Numbered from the stretch's first letter, positions 18,974 to 29,756 are shown. The stretch is 64,000 nucleotides of DNA from Chelydra serpentina (GCA_037349315.1 JBAIAC010000160.1:169001-233000), one strand, 5' to 3'. Program-made: numbers and translations. Notes: generated by a model not told the origin, from the sequence alone.

Positions 18974-21823
18974 GTGGGATACCGGGAGGAAGCACAAGTA
19001 GGTGAGTGCAAGAGGGGAGGGCTCCTGCCCCATACTGGGACAGCAGGAAAATCGGTGAGTTATCTTAAATGCCTATACACAAATGCAAGAAGCCTGGGGA
19101 ACAAGCAGGGAGAACTGGAAGTCCTGGCACAGTCAAGGAATTATGACATAATTGGAATAACAGAGACTTGGTGGGATAACTCACACGACTGGAGTACTGT
19201 CATGGATGGATATAAACTGTTCAGGAAGGATAGGCAGGGCAGAAAAGGTGGGGGAGTTGCGTTGTATGTAAGAGAGCAGTATGACTGCTCAGAGCTCCAG
19301 TATGAAACTGCAGAAAAACCTGAGAGTCTCTGGATTAAATTGAGAAGTGTGAGCAACAAGGGTAATGTCGTGGTGGGAGTCTGCTACAGACCACCAGACC
19401 AGGGGGATGAGGTGGACGAGGCTTTCTTCCAGCAACTAACAGAAGTTACTAGATCACAGGCCCTGGTTCTCATGGGTGACTTTAATCACCCCGACATCTG
19501 CTGGGAGAGCAATACAGCGGTCCACAGACAATCCAGGAAGTTTTTGGAAAGTGTAGGGGACAATTTCCTGGTGCAAGTGCTGGAGGAACCAACTAGGGGA
19601 AAAGCTCTTCTTGACCTGCTGCTCACAAACAGGGAAGAAATAGTAGAGGAAGCAATAGTGGATGGGAACCTGGGAGGCAGTGACCATGAGATGGTCGAGT
19701 TCAGGATCCTGACACAAGGAAGAAAGGAGAGCAGTAGAATACAGAGCCTGGACTTCAGAAAAGCAGACTTTGACTCCCTCAGGGAACTGATGGGCAAGGT
19801 CCCCTGGGAGAATAACATGAGGGGGAAAGGAGTCGAGGAAAGTTGGCTGTATTTTAAAGAAACCTTATTGAGGTTGCAGGAACAAACCATCCCGATGTGT
19901 AGAAAGAAAAGTAAATATGGCAGGCGACCAGCTTGGCTTAACAGTGAAATCCTTGCTCGTCTTAAACACAAAAAAGCAGCTTACAAGAAGTGGAAGATTG
20001 GACAAATGACCAGGGAGGAGTATAAAAATATTGTTCAGGCATGCAGGAGTGAAATTAGGAAGGCCAAATCACACTTGGAGTTGCAGCTAGCTGGAGATGT
20101 TAGGAGTAACAAGAAGGGTTTCTTCAGGTATGTTAGCAACAAGAAGAAAGTCAAGGAACGTGTGGGCCCCTTGCTGAATGAGGGAGGGAACCTTGTGACA
20201 GAGGATGTGGAGAAAGCTAGTGTACTCAATGCTTTTTTTGCCTCTGTCTTCACAGACAAGGGCAGCTCCCAGATGGCTGCACTCCGCAGCACGGTATGGG
20301 GAGGAGGTGACCAGCCCTCTGTGGAGAAAGAAGTAGTTCGGGACTATTTAGAAAAGCTGGACGAACACAAGTCCATGGGGCTGGATGCACTGCATCCGAG
20401 GGTGCTAAAGGAGTTGGCCGATGTGATTGCAGAGCCATTGGCCATTATCTTTGACAAATCATGGCAATCGGGGGAGGTCCCGGATGACTGGAAAAAAGCT
20501 AATGTAGTGCCCATCTTTAAAAAAGGGAAGAAGGAAGATCTGGGGAACTACAGGCCAGTCAGTCTCACCTCAATCCCTGGAAAAATCATGGAACAGGTCC
20601 TCAAGGAATCAATTTTGAACCACTTAAAGGAGGGGAAAGTGATCAGGAACAGTCAGCATGGATTCACCAAGGGCAAGTCATGCCTGACTAACCTAATTGC
20701 CTTCTATGATGAGATAACTGGCTCTGTGGATGAGGGGAAAGCAGTGGATGTGCTATTTCTTGACTTTAGCAAAGCTTTTGATACAGTCTCGCACAGCGTT
20801 CTTGCCAGCAAGTTAAAGAAGTATGGGCTCGATGAATGGACGGTACAGTGGATAGAAAACTGGCTGGATGGTCGTGCTCAACGGGTAGTGATCAATGGCT
20901 CCATGTCTAGTTGGCAGCCGGTATCAAGTGGAGTGCCCCAAGGGTCGGTGCTGGGGCCGGTTTTGTTCAATATCTTCATCAACGACCTGGAGGATGGTGT
21001 GGACTGCACCCTTAGCAAGTTTGCAGATGACACTAAACTGGGAGGAGTGGTTGATACGCTGGAGGGTAGGGATAGGATACAGAGGGACCTAGACAAATTA
21101 GAGGATTGGGCCAAAAGAAATCTGATGAGGTTCAACAAGGACAAGTGCAGAGTCCTGCACTTAGGACGGAAGAATCCCATGCACTGCTACAGACTAGGGA
21201 CCGAATGGCTGGGCAGCAGTTCTGCAGAAAAGGACCTAGGGGTTACAGTGGACGAAAAGCTGAATATGAGTCAACAGTGTGCCCTTGTTGCCAAGAAGGC
21301 TAACGGCATTTTGGGCTGTATAAGTAGGGGCATTTCCAGCAGATCGAGGGACGTGATTATTCCCCTCTATTCGGCACTGGTGAGGCCTCATTTGGAGTAC
21401 TGTGTCCAGTTTTGGGCCCCACACTACAAAAAGGATGTGGATAAATTGGAAAGAGTCCAACGGAGGGCAACAAAAATGATTAGGGGGCTGGAGCACATGA
21501 CTTATGAGGAGAGGCTGAGGGAACTGAGATTGTTTAGCCTGCAGAAGAGAAGAGTGAGGGGGGATTTGATAGCTGCTTTCAACTACCTAAAAGGGGGTTC
21601 CAAAGAGGATGGATCTAGACTGTTCTCAGTGGTAGAAGATGACAGAACAAGGAGTAATGGTCTCAAGTTGCAGAGGGGGAGGTTTAGGTTGGATATTAGG
21701 AAAAACTTTTTCACTAGTAGGGTGGTGAAGCACTGGAATGGGTTACCTAGGGAGGTGGTGGAATCTCCTTCCTTAGTGGTTTTTAAGGTCAGGCTTGACA
21801 AAGCCCTGGCTGGGATGATCTAG
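18974..21823 (+). CDS. CR1 ORF2: APE endonuclease and reverse transcriptase
   Basis: A 949-codon uninterrupted frame. The N-terminal endonuclease shows TETWW near residue 62, GDFNHPD near 167 and GSDHEMVEF near 234, the metal- and substrate-binding landmarks of APE-type nucleases. The reverse transcriptase shows LDFSKAFDT near 595, [10 protein letters not shown] near 652 and the catalytic FADD near 682. The C-terminal part has the [12 protein letters not shown] and [13 protein letters not shown] segments usual in CR1. The enzyme nicks target DNA and primes reverse transcription there. The first Met was used as the start. Translation in the animal may begin upstream or depend on ORF1. No frameshift or stop is visible, so this is a young copy, but 5' truncation removes ORF1 and promoter. 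Confidence 0.93.
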   Translation: MGYREEAQVGECKRGGLLPHTGTAGKSVSYLKCLYTNARSLGNKQGELEVLAQSRNYDIIGITETWWDNSHDWSTVMDGYKLFRKDRQGRKGGGVALYVREQYDCSELQYETAEKPESLWIKLRSVSNKGNVVVGVCYRPPDQGDEVDEAFFQQLTEVTRSQALVLMGDFNHPDICWESNTAVHRQSRKFLESVGDNFLVQVLEEPTRGKALLDLLLTNREEIVEEAIVDGNLGGSDHEMVEFRILTQGRKESSRIQSLDFRKADFDSLRELMGKVPWENNMRGKGVEESWLYFKETLLRLQEQTIPMCRKKSKYGRRPAWLNSEILARLKHKKAAYKKWKIGQMTREEYKNIVQACRSEIRKAKSHLELQLAGDVRSNKKGFFRYVSNKKKVKERVGPLLNEGGNLVTEDVEKASVLNAFFASVFTDKGSSQMAALRSTVWGGGDQPSVEKEVVRDYLEKLDEHKSMGLDALHPRVLKELADVIAEPLAIIFDKSWQSGEVPDDWKKANVVPIFKKGKKEDLGNYRPVSLTSIPGKIMEQVLKESILNHLKEGKVIRNSQHGFTKGKSCLTNLIAFYDEITGSVDEGKAVDVLFLDFSKAFDTVSHSVLASKLKKYGLDEWTVQWIENWLDGRAQRVVINGSMSSWQPVSSGVPQGSVLGPVLFNIFINDLEDGVDCTLSKFADDTKLGGVVDTLEGRDRIQRDLDKLEDWAKRNLMRFNKDKCRVLHLGRKNPMHCYRLGTEWLGSSSAEKDLGVTVDEKLNMSQQCALVAKKANGILGCISRGISSRSRDVIIPLYSALVRPHLEYCVQFWAPHYKKDVDKLERVQRRATKMIRGLEHMTYEERLRELRLFSLQKRRVRGDLIAAFNYLKGGSKEDGSRLFSVVEDDRTRSNGLKLQRGRFRLDIRKNFFTSRVVKHWNGLPREVVESPSLVVFKVRLDKALAGMI

Positions 21824-21917
21824 TTGGGGTTGGTCCTGCTTTGAGCAGGGGGTTGGACTAGATGACCTCCTGAGGTCCCTTCCAACCCTGAGATTCTATG
21901 ATTCTATGATTCTATGA

Positions 21918-23503
21918 TCTCTCAGAGAGCAACAGTGACACTGGGTGGCCACGTGGGGTAATGCACACAGCATCTCTCTGAGAGAGCAACAGTGACACCG
22001 GGTGGCCACGTGGGGTAATGCACACAGCATTTCTCTCAGAGAGCGACAGTGACACCGGGTGGCCACGTGGGGTAATGCACACAGCATCTCTCTCAGAGAG
22101 CAACAGTGACACCGGGTGGCCATGTGGGGTAATGCACACAGCATCCCTCAGAGAGCAACAGTGACACCGGGTGGCCACGTGGGGTAATGCACACAGCGTC
22201 TCTCTCAGAGAGCAACAGTGAGACCAGGTGGCCACGTGGGGTAATGCACACAGCATCTCAGAGAGCAACAGTGACACCGGGTGGCCACGTGGGATAATGC
22301 ACACAGCATCTCCCTCAGACAGCGACAGTGACACCGCGTGACCACGGGGGGTAATGTACACAGCATCTCTCTCAGAGAGCGACAGTGACACCGGGTGGCC
22401 ACGTGGGGTAATGCCCACAGCCTCTCTCTCAGAGAGCAACAGTGACCCCGGGTGGCCACGTGGGGTAACTCACACAGCATCTCTCTCAGAGAGCAACAGC
22501 GACACCGGGTGGCCACGTGGGGTAACGCACACAGCATCTCCCTCAGACAGCGACAGTGACACCGCGTGACCACGTGGGGTAATGCACACAGCATCTCTCT
22601 CAGAGAGCGACAGTGACACCGGGTGGCCACGTGGGGTAATGCACACAGCATCTCTCTCAGAGAGCAACAGTGACCCCGGGTGGCCACGTGGGGTAACTCA
22701 CACAGCGTCTCTCTCAGAGAGCAACAGTGACCCCGGGTGGCCACGTGGGGTAACTCACACAGCGTCTCTCTCAGAGAGCAACAGTGACACCAGGTGGCCA
22801 CGTGGGGTAACGCACACAGCATCTCTCTCAGAGAGCAACGGTGACACGGGGTGGCCACGTGGGGTAATGCACACAGCATCTCTCTCAGAGAGCAACAGTG
22901 ACACTGGGTGGCCATGTGGGGTAATGCACACAGCGTCTCTCTCAGAGAGCAACAGTGACACGAGGTGGCCACGTGGGGTAATGCACACAGCGTCTCTCTC
23001 AGAGAGCAACAGTGACACTGGGTGGCCACGTGGGGTAATGCACACAGCATCTCTCTCAGAGAGCAACAGTGACACCGGGTGGCCACGTGGGGTAATGCAC
23101 ACAGCATCTCTCTCAGAGAGCGACAGTGACACCGGGTGGCCACATAGGGTAAAGCACACAGCGTCTCTCTCACAGAGCAACAGTTACACCGGGTGGCCAC
23201 GTGGGGTAATGCACACAGCATCTCTCTGAGAGGGACAGTGACACCGGGTGGCCACGTGAGGTAACACACACAGCATCTCTCTCAGAGAGCAACAGTGACA
23301 CTGGGTGGCCACGTGGGGTAATGCACACAGCATCTCTCTCAGAGAGCAACAGTGACACCGGGTGGCCACGTGGGGTAATGCACACAGCGTCTCTCTCAGA
23401 GAGCAACAGTGACACCGGGTGGCCACGTGGGGTAATGCACACAGCATCACTCTCAGAGAGCAACAGTGACACCGGGTGGCCACGTGGGGTAATGCACACA
23501 GAG
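21918..23503 (+). repeat. 57-bp minisatellite, about 28 units, CACGTG in most
   Basis: The unit has tctctcagagagcaacagtg, acaccgggtggccacgtggg and gtaatgcacacagcat. A few units are 3-9 bp shorter. Point changes are scattered, so units are related but not freshly homogenised. Because 57 is divisible by three and most units lack stops, long frames of 19-residue periodicity appear on both strands. They are not genes. Confidence 0.95.
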
Positions 23504-24232
23504 ACAATTCCCAGGCTTTCTGTCACAAAGTCTGTACCCACCTCTGAAATATTGCCACTGGGAGAGTATGGCTCCCAATTCTCCCATGGAGGGATTGCAA
23601 CAGCATCTACCCAGTTGGGCCTGGGTGTGTCAGAGATCCAGGCTATAGGGACAGGTGATCCAGGGCCTATAAGTCCCCTGCCTGAGGGGAGGCCAATGCA
23701 TGAGGTGGGCCATGAGCACCACAGGTTTTATGCCTGTCCACTTCCTCCCCTATGTCCCTTATTTACACAATATGGCAGTGTCCCTATGGCTGGGGATGTG
23801 AGTTTGTGGACAGAGCATTGTGCAGTGGGCTTCCAACACAACCTGTAATTCAGCAAGGGGTTTGCAGATGGACTGTGGCTGGAGGTAATTTTCTCTTCAC
23901 ACTGCAGATGGGGGCTACACTGGGACCAGCTCCTGGCTCTGTCTTTGTGAGCTGGTTCCCCATGAGTACACACCAGACATCACTGCAATGTATGTAGGTG
24001 ATAACCCCTGGGAGTATTCTCTTGAACAGGGACAGGTCTGACTCTCACACCAAATGCCTCATTGTGGCTGCCAGAATCTGTGGGTGGCTCATTCAGTTTA
24101 CGCCCAGGGTGGAGTCCTGCTTTGTGCACCGAGTCTGAGACTGAAAATCCTAAACCATCCTTTGAAATAACAACTGCAGCAGGATGTGTTATTGTCCCTG
24201 CCCCAAAGCAGACAGACCAATGGAGAGCTGAG
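23504..24232. other. No gene seen; last 200 bases are Thr-cassette flank
   Basis: The first 500 bases hold no recognised feature. 24030-24230 matches 9980-10190. Confidence 0.5.
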
Positions 24233-24407
24233 AATCATAGAATATCAGGGATGGAAGGGACATTAGGAGGTCATCTAGTTCAACCCCCTGCTCAAAGCAA
24301 AGCCAATCCCCAATTTTTGCCCCAGATCCCTAAACCACCCACTGAAAGATTGAACTCACAATCCTGGATTTAGCAGGTCAATGCTTAAACCACTGACCTC
24401 TCCCCGT
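24233..24407 (-). mobile_element. Turtle tRNA-headed SINE with CR1-like tail
   Basis: Same structure as 15387-15561. It sits where a Val tRNA would be expected from cassette order: the bases after it (aaacatgaagatttactttt) match the 3' flank of the Val tRNAs at 10841 and 62261. Confidence 0.83.
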
Positions 24408-24595
24408 AAACATGAAGATTTACTTTTCTCAGGTCCCTTAGCTGTCCAGCAAGGTGCTCCCCTTTTTGCCACTGGGATCACCCCAACCCCTGCAGGACAG
24501 AAGGTGGGGAAATGAGCTGAGAAAGCTGCTGTTTTCTGCTCTTTTTTTCTTGTCTAGTTTCTCTTCTACATCAAACTTGCCAACTCTTTGTGTGA
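24408..24595. repeat. Val 3' flank joined to Lys 5' flank
   Basis: Matches 10843-11038 throughout. It shows the Val-to-Lys order as in the first block, with the Val gene itself gone. Confidence 0.75.
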
Positions 24596-24668
24596 GCCTG
24601 GCTAGCTCAGTTGGTCGAGCGTCAGACTTTTAATCTGAGGGTCCAGGGTTCAAGTCCCTGGTCAGGTG
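24596..24668 (+). tRNA. tRNA-Lys (TTT)
   Basis: Fully paired: GCCTGGC/GTCAGGT, TCAGA-CTTTTAA-TCTGA and CAGGG-TTCAAGT-CCCTG. The D loop reads TTGGTCGAGC. Second Lys copy. The Gln relic follows 320 bp later. Confidence 0.88.
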
Positions 24669-24988
24669 TAAAAAAGATCATTTCCCCTTGAAACTTCAGG
24701 AGTCAGCTCTTCAGTAGCCTCTTTGATGTACCTCTTTTCTTTTCAGGACTTGCGCTTTCCTAGGAAGAGCCATTTACTGCCTGGGACTGAAGGGGCAACT
24801 TCCTCACATGCCCACTGGCCTCACAGTCTGGAGGAAGAAAGGCTTCTGGGTCTACAGCAAATCACTGCGTGCCGACTTGTTGAGCAAATACAGCACTGAC
24901 CAGAGAGGCCAGAGAGGCCTTGAGCAAGGAAGGCAAATTATTGTCCGCCCAGGCTCTTCTGCACCGGAAGTCAGACAAACACAGGGTG

Positions 24989-25060
24989 TTCTCCATGGTG
25001 TAAGGGCCAGCGCTCAGGACTTTGAATCCTGCAATCCAAGTACAAGTCTTGGTGGGACCT
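24989..25060 (+). pseudogene. tRNA-Gln relic (TTG)
   Basis: The loop CTTTGAA gives TTG and the 3' half reads TGGGACCT. The 5' acceptor TTCTCCA has two mismatches and the T loop is TACAAGT, which breaks box B. Confidence 0.65.
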
Positions 25061-25088
25061 TGGAGCAGCTCTTCTGCCACCTAACACT

Positions 25089-25435
25089 CAGTAGCGTTGC
25101 CAGGTGCAGAGCAGAGATAGCGGCTGCTCCCTCTCTGAGCAGAGGCAGCTTCTTAAAAAAAATGTTTAAAGGAGGAACAGAGCTAAAAAAAAGTGCCTCC
25201 CCTTGCACTCACCCGTCGACACTGTTCAGCAACAATTCAGCGGTGGGTCCTTCACTCGCTCCAGGTCTTCGGCAGCACTTCCGCGGCGGGGACCACTGAA
25301 GACCCGGAGCGAGTGAAGGGACGGGACCCGCCACCAAAGTGCCGCCGAACGGCTGGAGCGTCGCCGGGTGAGTACAAGGGGAGGCGCCTTTTTCTAGCTC
25401 CGTTCCCCTGTGCTCTGCACCTGGGTACGCCACTG
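25089..25435. mobile_element. hAT-like element, 347 bp, with near-perfect 8-bp TSD
   Basis: The ends CAGTAGCGTTGCCAGGTGCAG and GCTCTGCACCTGGGTACGCCACTG are inverted repeats. The flanks CTAACACT (25081-25088) and TTAACACA (25436-25443) are an aged target duplication. The paralogous site at 33977-33986 has one CTAACACT and no element. The interior holds a GC-rich hairpin (ccgcggcggggaccactgaa region). Confidence 0.82.
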
Positions 25436-25700
25436 TTAACACAACTGGGTGTTCCAAGGCTTCGTCTTGCTCTCTCCAATGACGTGGGAGCCTGTCTTTT
25501 GCCTGCTCGCTGTTGTGACTTGAGTGCCAGAGGGGACGTTTGATCCATAAACCTGGCCATGCCTGGAGTCCTGTAGGTAGGGGGTGCAAGCTCCATTTCC
25601 TCTGAGTCCTGAAGCCGGGCTGCAGCCTGGCCTAGGAGGGAACCTGATTGTTTGACCATGTTAAAGAAAACTACGATTGATAAATCGCTTGACTAACAGT
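25436..25700. repeat. Lys/Gln cassette 3' flank
   Basis: Matches 33985-34195 (gtgttccaaggcttcgtctt, ctgcagcctggcctagg). No gene seen. Confidence 0.75.
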
Positions 25701-25808
25701 GTCAGTCTGGCCGAGTGATCTAGGGCATCAGACTCAAGGCTTTGTCTTTTCATCATAGGTTGTTCTGGGCTCCATATAGAGGTGTGTGTTCACATCCCAC
25801 TCCTGACA
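25701..25808 (+). tRNA. tRNA-Leu (CAA) with intron
   Basis: The 5' exon ends CAGACTCAAG. An intron of about 25 bases (roughly 25739-25763, A/T-rich) follows, then the 3' exon resumes with TTCTGG and a long variable arm. The anticodon CAA directly before an intron is the standard arrangement of vertebrate Leu-CAA genes. The acceptor GTCAGTC/TCCTGAC has two mismatches and the T stem one, so function is uncertain. Confidence 0.72.
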
Positions 25809-25910
25809 CAATTATTGTCTTCCACCTGAAGAAACAGCCTCAATTCCACCTCACCTGTAACATGACACCACCAACTGCTTAGCATTGGTATGAGAGAAGT
25901 CACCTGTGGG

Positions 25911-26112
25911 GCAATGCACACAGCGTCTCTCAGAGAGCAACAGTGACACCGGGTGGCCACGTGGGGTAATGCACACAGCGTCTCGCTCAGAAAGCAACAG
26001 TGACACTGGGTGGCCACGTGGGGTAACGCACACAGCGTCTCTCTCAGAGAGCGACAGTGACACTGGGTGGCCACGTCGGGCAACGCACACAGCGTCTCTC
26101 TCAGAGAGCTCA
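25911..26112 (+). repeat. 57-bp minisatellite, about 3.5 units
   Basis: Same unit and orientation as 21918-23503. One unit has CACGTC instead of CACGTG. It joins the Phe/Val cassette flank on its right. Confidence 0.92.
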
Positions 26113-26426
26113 CCTCTCATACCGGGTGGAGAAGCTGGAGAAAGTGGTGGCAGGTCTTCGATGGGTCGGCTGGTAGAGCGAAGGTCTGGTGCCAGCGCTC
26201 AGGAAATCATCCTTACATCGCCCTTGTGACTCCAGCTTGAAGGAGAGCTTCTTTTCCTTCCCCTCGCTGAGAAGGAGCAAGAGAAGAAAGAAAGCTCACA
26301 TGGGCCAACTGTGTACACAAGCACACACTGCTTTTCCTTGCTGTGGGGCGTGAAATAAGGGACTCATGGCAGGTAAACCCACTGCTGCCCTTCCAGAAAA
26401 CAGCCCAGCCCTGACCCCAAAGAGCA
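26113..26426. repeat. Phe/Val cassette flank, reverse
   Basis: Reverse complement of 10420-10700, ending at a Phe-family tRNA. Confidence 0.78.
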
Positions 26427-26499
26427 GTCTAAAACCTGGGGGTGAACTAGGGTCCTCTAGATCATCAGTCTAATGCTCTCCTCACTGAGCTACTTCAGC
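26427..26499 (-). tRNA. Phe-family tRNA with GAT anticodon
   Basis: The anticodon stem TTAGA/TCTAG is intact as in 10327, but the loop is CTGATGA instead of CTGAAGA, so GAA has become GAT (Ile codons). The acceptor GCTGAAG/TTTTAGA lacks the terminal pair. Box A is intact, box B is GTTCACCCC. Transcription is possible, identity is open. Confidence 0.6.
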
Positions 26500-27065
26500 A
26501 TCTACAAGTGACTATTTTGACCTGCTGCTTCTGTGTCTGGGATGTTTTTGTCAGTCCTGGCACACAAGAAGGACGTCATTGCGAGAGGCCTATGAGGGGA
26601 AGATGAATCTTTGCCGGCCTTACTCAGCCCTGTGATGTGTTACCCTGGACTCAGCTCTCAATTGGTCTGTCTGCTTTGGGGCAGGGACCATAACACGTCC
26701 TGCTGCATTCGTTATTTCAAAGGGTGGTTTAGGATTTTCAGTCTCAGACACGGTGCACAAAGCAGGACTCCACCCTCGGCGTAAACTAAATGATCCGCCC
26801 ACAGATTCTGGCAGCCACAAGGAGCCATTTGGTGTGAGAGTCAGACCTGCCCCTGTCCCAGAGGGAGGGGTCGTCTTGGAGGGGACTCGAACACGGACCT
26901 GTCGGCTCTTAACTCCCAAACTTTCAGTAACTCTGTTATCAGTGCCTGGGAGTGTAATTTAAACCATAAAAACAGCCACACTGGGCTAGACCAAAGGTCC
27001 ATCTAGCTCCATATTTTGTTTTCTAAAAATTAGCCAATACCAGCTGCCCCAAAAGCCACTTAACA
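26500..27065. repeat. Thr-cassette flank and CR1 3' fragment, reverse
   Basis: Matches 9775-10300 and 40975-41412. The CR1 fragment is at about 26965-27060 on the minus strand. Confidence 0.75.
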
Positions 27066-27139
27066 AGGCACCACTGGGAGTTGAACCAAGGATCTCGTGA
27101 TTACAAAGCTGGTGCTTTAACCAGCTATGCCATGGTGCC
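27066..27139 (-). pseudogene. tRNA-Thr relic (TGT)
   Basis: Acceptor GGCACCA/TGGTGCC is perfect and box B is good. The anticodon stem CCAGC/TCACG has three mismatches around a TTTGTAA loop, so folding is doubtful. Confidence 0.68.
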
Positions 27140-28072
27140 TGCCTGTTACCAATGGATGGTGTTTTCTCACACCTGACTCCCTGCCAGCCCCCACCTGGGC
27201 CTTTGCTTGTGTTTGGATTGTGCAAAGCAGAGGAGCAGGTGAAATTTTCCTTGCAAGCTGTGTGTGTGTGAATCCTTGGCCAGGTCTGCACTACAAAGTT
27301 ATTTCAGCATCATTATATTGCTCAGGCATGTGAAAAACACATGACTCTCCCTCCGTCGCCAGCTCCTGGCTGGTGCACACACGGCAATGCCACGTCTGGC
27401 GACAAAACTGCCCTCTGTTGGCGAGAAAATAAACCCACCTCGACGAGAGGCCTGGAGCTTTTTGCAGCAAACTGAGAGTGACAAAGTGTCGGTGTAGACG
27501 CTGCTGGTCATTATATCCCCAGAACTGGCCTCTGCCAGTATCCCACAATGCCCGCCGGGAACTCCCTGCCCTGCGATCCTGCTCCAGAGGCTGGGCCCCT
27601 CCCCTCTCATCTCATCGCTCCGGGAAGTTCTGACGGCTGAGCCTGCTGCTCTGCTCCGGCAGCAAGGAGAAAATCACTGCCGGGGATGCTGCTCTCCCGC
27701 ACGGCGACCACGGAGCTGGGGGGGCGGAAGCTCCTTACAGTGGGGGGGGCCACCGGCATCCGAACTGTGCTGCCCCCATGACACCCCTTTCCCCCAAGTA
27801 CCTGCACTCACGCCTCCCCTTCTCCCTGAGACCCCAACCCTACACCGCCCTGTCTCCCTGAGACCCTGCCCTTCCCCTCCCCCTGGGGCCACACCCACAG
27901 AACGCCTCTTCCCCCCAAGACTCTGCCTCATCCCGCCATCCATCCTTCCTCCTTATGGCTGGTAAAAAGTGGTGGGGCTCATGGCCCTCTAAACCCCCTG
28001 CTCCCCGCATGGTGAACATGGAGGTACCACTGCGCTTTGAGAAAACAGCCCAGCCCCTGCAGAGACAGAACA
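27140..28072. repeat. Transposon-like repeat shared with 14.2 and 41.5 kb
   Basis: 27270-27720 parallels 14232-14690. 27720-28050 parallels 41850-42130 (caccggcatc, cctgcactcac). No gene seen. Confidence 0.65.
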
Positions 28073-28145
28073 TGCCAATCCCTGGGGTTGGACCTGGGAC
28101 CGCTAGATCTTCAATCTAACGGTCACCTGACTGAGCTACGTCAGC
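28073..28145 (-). pseudogene. tRNA-Phe relic (GAA)
   Basis: Stem TTAGA/TCTAG with loop TTGAAGA. The acceptor has two mismatches (6 and 7), the T loop is TCCAACC. The anticodon is kept but box B is weak. Confidence 0.62.
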
Positions 28146-28423
28146 ACCTTTATGACTTTCTCTGTCCAGGTCATTTCAGGCTCTGCTGTAGGAAAAACCA
28201 GGGAGGGCTTGTGCACCCAGTTGGCCCATCTGGGCTTTCTGTCTTCTCTTGCTCTTTTTCAGCGAGGGGAAGGAAAAGAAGCTCTCCTTCAAGCTGGAGT
28301 CACAAGGGCGACATAAGGATGACTTCCTGGGAGCCGGCTCCAGGTCTTTGCTCTACCAGCCGACCCACCGAAGAGCTGCCACCACTTTCTCCAGCTTCGC
28401 CATCCAGAGTGAGAGGTGGGGCA
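28146..28423. repeat. Phe/Val cassette flank
   Basis: Matches 10490-10690 and 61960-62110, joining the minisatellite on its right. Confidence 0.78.
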
Positions 28424-29067
28424 CCCGGTGCCACTGTCGCTCTCTGAGAGAGACGCTGTGTGCATTACCCCACGTGGCCACGCAGTGTCACTGTTGCTCT
28501 CTGAGAGAGATGCTGTGTGCATTACCCCACGTGGCCACCCGGTGTCACTGTTGCTCTCTGAGAGAGACGCTGTGTGCATTACCCCACGTGGCCACGCAGT
28601 GTCACTGTTGCTCTCTGAGAGAGATGCTGTGTGCATTACCCCACGTGGCCACCCGGTGTCACTGTTGCTCTCTGAGAGAGACGCTGTGTGCATTACCCCA
28701 CGTGGCCACCCGGTGTCACTGACGCTCTCTGAGAGAGACGCTGTGTGCATTACCCCACGTGGCCACCCGGTGTCACTGTTGCTCTCTGAGGGAGATGCTG
28801 TGTGCATTACCCCACGTGGCCACCCGGTGTCATTGTTGCTCTCTGAGAGAGATGCTGTGTGCATTACGCCACGTGGCCACCCAGTCTCACTTTCGCTCTC
28901 TGAGAGAGATGCTGTGTGCATTACCCCACGTGACCACCCGGTGTCACTGTTGCTCTCTGAGAGAGATGCTGTGTGCATTACCCCACATGGCCACCCGGTG
29001 TCACTATTGCTCTCTGAGAGAGATGCTGTGTGCGTTACCCAGCGTGGCCACCCGGTGTCAGTGTCGC
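28424..29067 (-). repeat. 57-bp minisatellite, about 11 units, inverted
   Basis: Reverse orientation relative to the arrays at 21.9 and 25.9 kb, as is its cassette flank. Most units keep CACGTG. The frames of 229 and 236 codons here are periodic artefacts. Confidence 0.94.
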
Positions 29068-29756
29068 TTGTTCGTTGGGGGCGGGGCGAGAGGAGAAAGT
29101 CGTGGGGGTTGCAGAACAGGGTTTAGTTAATTTCACGTCACGATCCCCCCAGGCCCTTTCCCTGCAGACACACACCCGACATTCTGCCATGCTGGGGAAA
29201 CGCGTCATCTCTTTACTCCAGTGGGGACCTGGCCCCTCCTGCCGGGGCTCAGCCCAGAGACATTTTCCAGCCTCCCCAGTAATACAGTCTGTGAAGGAAA
29301 CGCTAGAAAGGAGCAGAAGCAAAGGGGCTGGGCAGGCTCCATAGGGGACACCGGCTCCCCCTGTTCCCTCCTGGGCCCCGGCCAAGCCCTGCTGCTGGCA
29401 GAGAACAGCCGCCCCGTCGCCACCCCAGAGGCAGCCACGTCTCGGGGCTCCCCAAACAGCCCCCCACAACCCCGACCCCCTTTGGGGAGTGACTTGGGGC
29501 AGCAATTTCCCTCGCGAACGAGGACAAAGGGCTGCAGATAAACTGGGTGGGGGGGGAAACATCCCAAATCTGGGGAGAATTGAAATGGCCCTTGGAGACT
29601 GATGGAGAAAATGGGGCAAAAGAAGAGACGGGAGAGTCCGTCATTGTAGGATTTTTGTAGCCACATGTGGTGAGGGGAGAGCAAAGGGGAAGAAGCGGAG
29701 AGAGAATTGTGCTCAGTGTGTGAGAGGGACGTGGCACAAGGATGAAAACAGCGCCA
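29068..29756. repeat. Partial third copy of the KRAB-arm sequence
   Basis: 29110-29340 resembles 51185-51440 and, inverted, 57170-57400 (cagacacacaccc, attctgccatgctg, acctggcccctcctgcc). No KRAB exon is present in this copy. The rest holds no gene. Confidence 0.6.

Larger units (their letters stand above)
18690..21917 (+). mobile_element. CR1 LINE, 5'-truncated, about 3.2 kb, open ORF2
   Basis: It starts inside the C-terminal part of ORF1, has a complete ORF2, a short 3' UTR and ends in three copies of an 8-bp ATTCTATG motif, which is diagnostic for CR1. There is no poly(A). The 3' UTR supplies the sequence that turtle SINEs at 15.4, 24.2, 47.7 and 57.9 kb share. The end joins the 57-bp minisatellite directly. 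The left boundary is accurate to about 10 bp. Confidence 0.93.

Noticed and set aside
22205..23269. Long 19-residue-repeat open frames on both strands
   Set aside because: They follow a 57-bp tandem repeat with no stops and have no start context, domain or splice structure.
21918..23503. CRISPR-like regular array
   Set aside because: There are no unique spacers between identical repeats. The whole unit repeats, and the context is a vertebrate genome.
26870..26945. tRNA-like sequence with GTTCGAGTCCCC (also 9890-9960 and 41215-41285)
   Set aside because: Box B looks good, but no acceptor, anticodon or D stem can be paired. It may be a very old tRNA relic.
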